This document shows, piece by piece, positions 5,940-11,208 of a stretch of 11,208 nt of DNA; position 1 is the first letter of the stretch; every line of letters starts with the position of its first letter. The position numbers were made by a program, and so were the translations under genes. The notes under the pieces were generated by a model. That model ran no database searches. It was not told where the DNA came from and worked only from the letters and a program-made list of their open reading frames with translations. Source of the DNA: Dehalococcoidia bacterium (GTDB lineage Bacteria; Chloroflexota; Dehalococcoidia; UBA6926); the NCBI GenBank assembly GCA_012271225.1, contig JAAXGS010000087.1, positions 1-11,208 on the forward strand, given 5' to 3'.

Positions 5940-8491
5940 CAGTTGTCCCTCTGTTCAAACAGGCGCATCAACTCTCCTGCGCATTGACGATGCAGGAGGG
6001 CCGCCTTTTGGTAAGGATTTTGCGCATTCTTCCTGCCTGCCGCCTCCAAATCTGGTATCATCACCTCAACCAAGCGTTCCCATTTCTCAGGCTCAACACC
6101 GTCGGGTGGCTCTGCTCCAAATACCTCGTCGTAGTTTTCCCGGTCGTTGCCGTTGCTGCTCCAGATCGGTCCAAGCGCCCACTGAATGAGAGCCTCGCAG
6201 TAGATTTCCAGGAGAAAGGCATCTCGCCCCGCCTTCGGATCATCCGTTTGTAAGAGTTTGCGCAACGTCGGGTAGTCCAGCGAATACCAGAGTTCCTGTT
6301 CTTCACCAACCTCTTTCAACTGCCAGCGGGGCAAGTCTTCATCCGGCAGTCCCTGCAGCTGGAATGGCTCCCAGTCCCGGTTGGCGGGGTCAATTGCAAT
6401 GTGCAGCGTGTATGGGGCCCACGCGCATACATCGCCATCGGCAATGAGGTCAACATTAAGCCGTTTTCGGCCGGCCTCAACGGGGATGGTAATGGCTCCG
6501 GGCACATCGGGCGGGATTTCGTCCGGACGGAAGAACACAACGTCGCCCACCCAGGCGGCTTGCCGGTCAGCCGTATCTCCACCCGGCGTGCCCTTCAGAC
6601 GAGAGGAGATGCTGTTGGAGATCATTTTCTCTACGTCCGGAATGCTCGCAGTTACATCGGTCAGGATGTCGTCCGGCGTATTGTTTCTGGCATTGATTTG
6701 CACGGCGACCCTGTCGCCGTAGTCAATACGATCACTGCCACGTCGGTCAGGGCGGGTTCGATTCTCGACGGAAATGGATACAGTCAGTGGCTTAAGTTCG
6801 CGCGGCGGCGGATCTTCGTGGATGTAGATCGACCGCGATGCACTCTTCACGATCCACCCTCCTTGATGTACCCGGGCAGTCAACTCCCAGCGCCCTTGCC
6901 GCGGCAGGGCTATCTGGCCATCACCCGCCGTATCCCTCACAACTTTCAGACTGCCGAACCTCGCTTCTCCGTCGCGCTCAAAGAAGTCGAGAGGCGTCTC
7001 TCTGATAAGGGAAACCGCCTCACCGCCATCCACGTGTATGCCTTCGAGCGAGATTGACACGTCCATCGGGAATGCCGCAGGGCTGACAACTGACACTCTC
7101 ACATCACCCAGGTGCTCTCCCCAGTTGACGCGCGCCTTCTGAGAATCCGGGAGTGTATAGCCGATTTTGCACTCCCATTTATCCGGTGTCGGAGACGATT
7201 TGGGGCCGCGAGCATTTGGCGCGATCCATCGAAGAAACTTTTGAATGATCTCGGGTTGACGCTCCGGCTCTGGGGCTTGTTTCTGCCGGCGCCAGCCGAG
7301 CTCCTGAGCAAAACCTTCTACGGTGTCCTCCACCGCCCTGTAGATCGCCTGTACAGTCTTGTTGTACCTGTCGAACCCGGTGTGCTGTGGGTCTTCGAGA
7401 ACCCGCAGTTCTTTCTCCAACGTTTGATCGAATTCGACGAAACCGCGAAAGCCAGGGCGGCGCTCCTTGGGAACAAACTCTGAGAGTTCTCGACTGATTG
7501 TGGTGATCCATTGTCGACCCCGTAGGAGTTGGACGCCGCCAAACTGAGCATCGCCTCCTGTCGCGTCGCCCAATCCCAAATTCTCGTCGTACATCAGAAC
7601 GATTCGCTTGATGCGCAGTCCATTTCCGAGATCGATGCTCTCACGCTTCCTGACTGTCGCCCCATTCGATGAAGTGTTCTCCCATGGCTCATTTCTCCAC
7701 CATGACGGCGGGCGTATCTCCTGCCTGTGACTCTTCCCGTCATCGATGACGATCTCAAGGTCTTTGGTCTGAATGGCTCTCCACCAGCATCGCTGCAACC
7801 AGGCGGCAAGCTCTCCGTTTCGGATCGCGTCCACAGCATCATTTGAGAGATACGGGATGATCACTCGCGTCCCAATCTCTTGCAGGGGATCCAGGCTGAG
7901 ATCGATCTCCAGATCGGTGTTATCTGTGTAGCGGTCGCGGATAATGGAGCGAGCCTCATTGCCTGAGTAGGGTGGAGACTTGATCTCATCGGCGGGGTTC
8001 GCGTTGCGCACCCCCAGTCGATATTCTCCCTTCTCCAGCAGGGTGTCGTACAGCATCATCATGCGTCTGCCGCGTACCGCGCCCGGAGGGTTGGAATGAT
8101 ACAGGAACGCCGACTTCCCCTGGCCTCGTGACCCAAGCGCTGCCCCGTCCGACTTGGTGAAGCCCTGTCCCTCAAACGCCGCCCAGTTCTCCTCATCGTC
8201 CAGTTCATATCCTCGTTGCTGAAGTTGTTCTTGAGGGAGAACGGGGCCGCGCAGACCGTGCGTGCCGCTATCCGTCACGATCAACAGGTGATACGGCCGG
8301 CCGTCAGCCCCTTTTCGCTCATGGAGGCGGTACTCGACCCGGACGGTTGGGCTGTTATGTCTGGCATCCAGCGAGTTCTGGACGGGTTCCTGGGCCAGGG
8401 CGCGAAGCGCGCCGGATTCTCAGTAACCGGTGATTATTGAGTCGACCTGCCGTACCATGTCGGCCGCGGTCGGGATATAGTTCGAAGTCAT
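5939..8491 (-). CDS. GHKL (Hsp90/MORC-like) ATPase, interrupted by an in-frame TGA at codon 24
   Basis: This is a large cytoplasmic ATPase of the GHKL superfamily, 850 codons from the ATG at 8491. The N box is ALAQEPVQNSLDAR with Glu35 and Asn39, the G1 motif is VTDSGTHGL with Asp74, and the G2 motif is GSRGQGKSAF with Lys126. Residues 1 to about 280 form the ATPase and transducer. About 435-700 are rich in beta strands and look like two or more Ig-like or CARDB-like sandwiches (for example around VSISVENRTRPD). The last 150 residues look helical. The ATG has AGGAGG six bases upstream and sits 16 bases after the HARE-HTH stop. Codon 24 is TGA (8422-8420), with no frame change on either side. 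The next standard start, TTG at 8284, would delete the N box and so the ATPase. It is therefore a fresh pseudogene, a sequence error or a recoded gene. Bacterial MORC-like GHKL ATPases are known from restriction-type operons. Confidence 0.85.
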
Positions 8492-8497
8492 TGGCGG

Positions 8498-8503
8498 CCT
8501 CCT
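8498..8503 (-). promoter_or_regulatory. Ribosome binding site of the GHKL ATPase gene
   Basis: A perfect AGGAGG lies six bases before the ATG at 8491. It decides the start: the ATPase is meant to begin here, ahead of the N box, and not at the TTG at 8284, which has no such site. It lies in the 16-base gap after the HARE-HTH gene. Confidence 0.8.
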
Positions 8504-8507
8504 TCAC

Positions 8508-9014
8508 TCATTCAACGGTAGCCTGGCTGTGTCTGGAGCGGCGCCGCTTTGGGCGGAGGCGCGCCCCAACGTTTCTCGCAGTGGGGAAATCGTGGCGCAG
8601 TCCGTAGAAGCCCTTCGAGGTGGGGCGGACAAAGCGGTCATCCGTGACCAGTTTCGCGACAAGAGCCGCCCCGGGCTCACGGCCGCCGATCTGGCCGCCA
8701 AGCCTCTGAACCTCCCGCGCGAGCTCCTTGTAGTACATGGGTTTGCCCTGCTGTTCCAACAGCACCCTCTCCGCCAGGTCGGTTATGGACTCGCCTGCGG
8801 GCTGTGGCCTGCTCACCTCACCGGCAGCCAATTCCAGGGATTGGGACAGCGACCCGCTGTTGTCTTCAAAGCCCAATAGCCCGTCCACATGGCGGAGGCG
8901 CTGGATGACCACCGTGAGACGCTTCTCCGCCTCTGCGATCTTGGCCCGGATTTCCTCCAGTTCGCGCTGCAGGTCGCCCCGCTCTCTCTCCAGCATCCGC
9001 TCCAACTCGTTCAT
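8508..9014 (-). CDS. Coiled-coil and HARE-HTH domain protein
   Basis: This protein of 168 residues has two parts. Residues 1 to about 45 form a charged coiled coil (MNELERMLERERGDLQRELE onward), likely for dimerisation. Residues about 76-141 match the HARE-HTH winged helix found in HB1, ASXL, RpoE/delta and restriction-associated proteins: ITDLAERVLLEQQGKPMYYKEL, then LVTDDRFVRPTSKGFYGLR. The tail is basic (RLRPKRRRSRH) and could contact DNA. HARE-HTH domains are known in bacterial restriction and modification proteins, where they are proposed to sense DNA or its modification. I chose the ATG at 9014 because GGAGG lies five bases upstream; an ATG at 9026 would put that site inside the gene. 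It is the first gene of the operon, directly behind two promoters, and the GHKL ATPase gene follows by 16 bases. It could be a DNA-recognition subunit or an autoregulator. Confidence 0.85.
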   Translation of the reverse strand: MNELERMLERERGDLQRELEEIRAKIAEAEKRLTVVIQRLRHVDGLLGFEDNSGSLSQSLELAAGEVSRPQPAGESITDLAERVLLEQQGKPMYYKELAREVQRLGGQIGGREPGAALVAKLVTDDRFVRPTSKGFYGLRHDFPTARNVGARLRPKRRRSRHSQATVE

Positions 9015-9030
9015 GTTATCCTCCATTCAT

Positions 9031-9085
9031 CGATAACAAGGGTCAGCATACAGGTCTCTAACGACGTTGTCAATATCCGTTATCG
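9031..9085. repeat. Inverted CGATAAC repeats flanking promoter P1
   Basis: CGATAAC at 9031-9037 and its inverse GTTATCG at 9079-9085 flank the P1 -35 and -10 elements, one over the likely transcription start and one just upstream of the -35. A third GATAAC (minus strand, 9020 to 9015) lies between the ribosome site and the ATG. This arrangement suits a repressor that binds both sides of a promoter, but 7-bp matches can arise by chance. Confidence 0.4.
9045..9073 (-). promoter_or_regulatory. Sigma70-type promoter P1 of the HARE/GHKL operon
   Basis: On the minus strand TTGACA (9073 to 9068), a perfect -35, is followed after exactly 17 bases by TATGCT (9050 to 9045). Transcription would start near 9038, giving a short leader to the ATG at 9014. 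This is the strongest promoter match I see in the window. Confidence 0.75.
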
Positions 9086-9110
9086 TCCATAGCAATCTCA
9101 GGACAATGTA

Positions 9111-9139
9111 ATAATAGTACAGAGAACAGCAGCTGGCAA
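9111..9139 (-). promoter_or_regulatory. Second sigma70-type promoter P2, upstream of P1
   Basis: TTGCCA (9139 to 9134) and TATTAT (9116 to 9111) are separated by 17 bases on the minus strand and lie 66 bases upstream of P1 in the same direction. The -10 region sits in the most AT-rich stretch nearby. Transcripts from P2 would start near 9104 and cross P1. Confidence 0.55.
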
Positions 9140-9381
9140 GACATTTAGGGCGGGCGGTTGGGGCAACGCGGCAGCGACTGGGCCAGCGGCAGCGCGGCCG
9201 AGACCGGTGGAGAGTGGCAATTTACCCGGCCCGCAGGGGTTGGTGGCTGGGCAGCGATAGCCCGAGGCCGCACGGGGACTGGATTGGCGCAACCAGGGGC
9301 CGGCGTCAGTTATAACGCGTCGCGGCCAGTGTGGCCGGCGGTGTCATAGATCCCGCGAACTGCGAGGCCGATATCGTCCGG
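9140..9381. other. Intergenic stretch with no recognised gene
   Basis: Together with the promoters, bases 9015-9381 hold no gene I can support. This part is GC-rich, with a sharp drop in GC only at the promoters (9060-9120). Short open frames exist on both strands but lack ribosome sites and family features. I looked for riboswitch, SRP, tmRNA and RNase P RNA hallmarks and did not recognise any. A small hairpin lies at 9323-9337. Confidence 0.5.
9323..9337 (-). terminator. Small hairpin after the 100-residue protein gene
   Basis: CGGCCA and TGGCCG form a perfect 6-bp stem with a 3-base loop, 44 bases past the stop at 9382 in the direction of transcription. No T-run follows. It could help end the YIP1 operon transcript before the HARE/GHKL promoters. 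Confidence 0.25.
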
Positions 9382-9684
9382 TCAACCCTCCGTCGTCCGC
9401 AGATACGCGTCGATATCGCGCCGCTCCAGCATTTGCACGGCCTCTGTTCCAAACAGGACGGCGGAGAACGCCCGCCGCCCCCGCCTGACCGCGCGGGACA
9501 TCAGCGACAGCAGACCAAACTGGCGGGGCGCGGCTTCGCGTGTGTCCCCGCGGGGTTGGCGCGACGCTCTGCGCAGGTCTTCGGGGCTGAACGACCGGCC
9601 CGTGGCGGCCACGCGCGTTTCCCCGGCGCCTGTGGCGTCAGGTTGCGTGGCCGCGCGCGCGGAGCGCGTCATTGACGTGGACAT
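9382..9684 (-). CDS. Small hypothetical protein, last gene of the YIP1 operon
   Basis: An open frame of 100 residues that I do not recognise. The N-terminal half is low-complexity, rich in Ala, Thr and Arg. The second half (GLLSLMSRAVRRGRRAFSAV and VQMLERRDIDAYLRT) could form an amphipathic, Arg-rich helix. It has no clear membrane segment. It would start inside the end of the nuclease-like gene (47-base overlap from the ATG at 9684; an ATG at 9672 shortens this to 35). That is a long overlap, and there is no strong ribosome site, so the gene is uncertain. Its position directly after two same-strand genes and the lack of a better frame are the main support. Confidence 0.45.
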   Translation of the reverse strand: MSTSMTRSARAATQPDATGAGETRVAATGRSFSPEDLRRASRQPRGDTREAAPRQFGLLSLMSRAVRRGRRAFSAVLFGTEAVQMLERRDIDAYLRTTEG

Positions 9685-9970
9685 CGCCCACCCAGACCTC
9701 TGAAATCAGCCTGCCAAGATCATCCGTGTCTCGCACCGCATAGAAGACTATTGTATCCGCCACAAGGCTTGAAAGATACGTGTGCGCCTCCACATAGCGG
9801 TCAGGGTCAGGAGGCAGCGCGGCGTCGGCGAGAATCAGCCGCTCCGCGTCCTCCAAATAGATCACGCCGTCCTCCATGACATCGGCCACCCGGCCCCATC
9901 GGCGGGCCGCGGGGGGATCACGGCGCGGCAACGCGGCATCGGCATCGCTGTCAGCGCGCAGCATGGGCAT
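9638..9970 (-). CDS. Small protein with a degenerate staphylococcal-nuclease-like (SNase/TNase) fold
   Basis: This protein of 110 residues has the shape of an SNase domain. GRVADVMEDGVIYLEDAERLILADA resembles the first strands, EAHTYLSSLV the helix, and DTDDLGRLISEVWVGDVHVNDALRARGHA closely follows the C-terminal pattern in which SNases have a GR, then V-N-x-x-L and a final G-x-A. Arg44 and Arg87 would align with two catalytic arginines, but the acidic and Glu residues of DTPE are replaced (ADAALPP), so nuclease activity is doubtful. There is no signal peptide, unlike secreted nucleases. The frame is open further upstream, but that part overlaps the YIP1 gene in another frame, so I start it at the ATG at 9970, 11 bases after the YIP1 stop. 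An ATG at 9964 is equally possible. It may be a binding fold or simply a diverged family. Confidence 0.6.
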   Translation of the reverse strand: MPMLRADSDADAALPRRDPPAARRWGRVADVMEDGVIYLEDAERLILADAALPPDPDRYVEAHTYLSSLVADTIVFYAVRDTDDLGRLISEVWVGDVHVNDALRARGHAT

Positions 9971-9981
9971 CAACCCCGTCT

Positions 9982-10560
9982 CTAGATTGGCGCCTGCGCG
10001 AAAAGGTATGCAATGACCAGCAGGGCAATGGCGCGGCCGATCAGCGTCGCGAGGATAACGGCAAAGGCGGCAAGTCCGACGCTGCAGTTGAGGGATTCCT
10101 TGACGGCGATGATCATCGCCGTCGCCATCCACAGGGTCGAGGCGAGGAAGGCGGCGCTGCCAACAACCGGCACGCCTGTCAGGATGAGCAGCAGGCCCGG
10201 CGACGCGGTGAATCCCACACTGCGGACGAACTGCAGGAACGTGCCGCCGAGAAATCCGGAGGCGGACGTTCCGGAAACGGCGGAGACGGTTGTATACGTG
10301 AAGAAGGCTGTCAGGAACCAGCCAATGAGTGTGAAGAGCGCGGGTGAAAGGAACAGGCTGACGCCGGCGGACTCTCCGTCGGGCACCCTGTAGAGCGCGG
10401 CCAGCAACTGACCCAGGCCGTGCACGCCCGCGACAAGGAACACCACAAATACGGCCTGACGGATGGCCGCCGGGTCATCCGCCAACTCCTGATACAGAAG
10501 CTGGTCGCCAAGGGCGGCCCGCGCCATGCGCGGCATTATGCCGCTGCGCGGTTCACGCAC
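9982..10560 (-). CDS. YIP1 family integral membrane protein
   Basis: This encodes a membrane protein of 192 residues from the GTG at 10560. It has a short cytoplasmic N-terminus (MARAALGDQLLYQELADDPAA) and about five hydrophobic segments, near 37-56, 70-95, 105-128, 130-150 and 160-190, the layout of YIP1-domain proteins. The N-terminal pattern of an Arg-Ala-rich start, LYQEL and a D-x-x-A-x-x-Q helix before the first membrane segment is seen in bacterial YIP1 proteins as I recall them. The biochemical role of these bacterial proteins is not established. The GTG has GGGGG seven bases upstream. ATGs at 10536 and 10527 would also keep all the membrane segments, so the start is uncertain. It is the first gene of a minus-strand group with the SNase-like gene, and is divergent from cinA. 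Confidence 0.8.
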   Translation of the reverse strand: MREPRSGIMPRMARAALGDQLLYQELADDPAAIRQAVFVVFLVAGVHGLGQLLAALYRVPDGESAGVSLFLSPALFTLIGWFLTAFFTYTTVSAVSGTSASGFLGGTFLQFVRSVGFTASPGLLLILTGVPVVGSAAFLASTLWMATAMIIAVKESLNCSVGLAAFAVILATLIGRAIALLVIAYLFAQAPI

Positions 10561-10735
10561 GGCGTTGCCCCCGGATTCGACCGCCGGAACGGGGCGGATA
10601 ACGCCCGGAGCACGCGGAGGGCACGGCTGAGATCCGTAGTGCTGCCATAGTGTAAGAGTATAGGATCATACATGCGCGGACGCGCCGCGGGCCGTGCGCC
10701 CGGCCAGCGGTGGTGACGGGCGAGGAGGGCAGCCG
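10561..10735. other. Divergent intergenic region between the YIP1 gene and cinA
   Basis: This gap holds a short AT-richer stretch (about 10635-10675) inside GC-rich DNA, with -10-like sequences on both strands such as TATACT on the minus strand. None has a convincing -35 at proper spacing. It probably contains the promoters for both genes, but I cannot place them. The cinA ribosome site GAGGAGGG lies at 10722-10729. Confidence 0.35.
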
Positions 10736-11208
10736 ATGACCACAAACGATGATGTTGAGGTGCTGCGGGGAGAGATCATCTCCATCGGCACGGAGATCCT
10801 CCTCGGCGCGCTGACGGACACCAACGCCAGCTACCTCGCCTCACAACTCCCCGCCATCGGCGTGGGCAACTACCGGGTCACGGCCGTCGGAGATAATCGT
10901 CAGCGCCTCGCCCGCGTCTTTGAGGAATCGTGGAGTCGCGCAGACGTGATCGTGGCAACAGGCGGGCTTGGGCCAACCGAAGATGACGTCACACGGGAGG
11001 CCATTGCGCAGTTTCTTGGGGAGGAGTTGACCTCCGATGCCGCGCTGGAACGCGAGTTGCGCGAGTTCTTCGCGCGGCGCGGCATCGCCATGGCAGAGCG
11101 CAACCTGAAGCAGACAATGCTGATACCCTCCGCCCGGCCGCTGCCCAACCCGCGCGGAACGGCGCCGGGGTGGTGGGTTGAGCGGGACGGCAAGATCATC
11201 ATCGCCAT
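10736..11208 (+). CDS. cinA: CinA family protein, N-terminal part (cut by window end)
   Basis: The frame from the ATG at 10736 is open for 157 codons to the window edge, so the gene is incomplete at its 3' end. It opens with RGEIISIGTEILLGALTDTNASYLASQLP and carries ATGGLGPTEDDVTREA and NPRGTAPGWW, the signatures of the CinA N-terminal domain, which shares the molybdopterin-binding MoeA/MogA fold. Family members have ADP-ribose pyrophosphatase activity, and full-length forms often have a C-terminal nicotinamide mononucleotide deamidase domain, used in pyridine nucleotide salvage. That domain would lie beyond the window. The ATG has a strong GAGGAGGG site upstream. Despite the competence-related name, nothing here suggests DNA uptake, and it is divergent from the YIP1 gene. 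Confidence 0.95.
   Translation, partial: MTTNDDVEVLRGEIISIGTEILLGALTDTNASYLASQLPAIGVGNYRVTAVGDNRQRLARVFEESWSRADVIVATGGLGPTEDDVTREAIAQFLGEELTSDAALERELREFFARRGIAMAERNLKQTMLIPSARPLPNPRGTAPGWWVERDGKIIIA

Noticed and set aside
6401..7057. Plus-strand open frame (218 codons) inside the GHKL gene
   Set aside because: Antisense to a protein with conserved motifs; no ribosome site or family features.
8420..8422. Selenocysteine or reassigned TGA codon
   Set aside because: The position is just before the N box and not a redox site, no SECIS-like hairpin was evident after it, and the HARE-HTH, GHKL and SNase-like genes themselves end in TGA, so TGA is a stop here.
4930..9381. Integrative element attached at tRNA-Pro
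   Set aside because: I found no second copy of the tRNA 3' end on the far side of the operon and no integrase or transposase. The operon also lies on the 5' side of the tRNA, not the usual 3' side.
9331..9675. Plus-strand open frame (114 codons) opposite the 100-residue gene
   Set aside because: Pro/Arg/Gly-rich with no domain and no ribosome site, although the minus-strand gene it overlaps is itself uncertain.

Overview
The window is GC-rich bacterial DNA with strong Shine-Dalgarno sites, compact minus-strand operons and a tRNA-Pro gene with an encoded CCA end. The gene mix is a lone molybdenum hydroxylase large subunit, a quinone-oxidoreductase-type MDR enzyme, a DUF6295 protein, a YIP1 membrane protein and CinA. 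It recalls Chloroflexota (Dehalococcoidia/SAR202-like lineages), but no marker gene is present, so the assignment is a weak inference.

Layout. (1) Bases 1-1144, minus strand: a dienelactone hydrolase-family enzyme, a DUF6295 protein, and the first codons of another gene that leaves the left edge. (2) Bases 1368-4674, plus strand: a xanthine dehydrogenase-family molybdopterin subunit (Asp in place of the usual catalytic Glu) followed by a Qor-like zinc-independent MDR oxidoreductase. With the hydrolase on the other strand this looks like a catabolic or redox cluster. (3) Bases 4675-5180: a hairpin, an imperfect tandem repeat of about 60 bp, tRNA-Pro(CGG) on the minus strand, and three copies of a 15-bp motif.

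(4) Bases 5181-9139, minus strand: the most interesting part. It is a tight three-gene operon with two well-formed tandem sigma70-type promoters. In transcription order it encodes a coiled-coil plus HARE-HTH protein, a large GHKL (Hsp90/MORC-like) ATPase with a beta-sandwich middle region, and a 252-residue protein I do not recognise. HARE-HTH domains and MORC-like GHKL ATPases are both known from prokaryotic restriction and defence operons, so this is a candidate anti-phage or DNA-surveillance module. The start usually inferred for the ATPase (TTG at 8284) would remove the ATP-binding N box. The frame continues upstream through a perfect N box to an ATG at 8491 with an AGGAGG ribosome site, but a single in-frame TGA at codon 24 interrupts it. 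The ATPase is therefore a very recent pseudogene, a sequencing error, or a recoded gene.

(5) Bases 9382-10560, minus strand: a YIP1-family membrane protein, a small protein with a degenerate staphylococcal-nuclease-like fold, and a short hypothetical protein, all closely spaced. (6) Bases 10736-11208, plus strand: the N-terminal part of cinA, cut by the window end.
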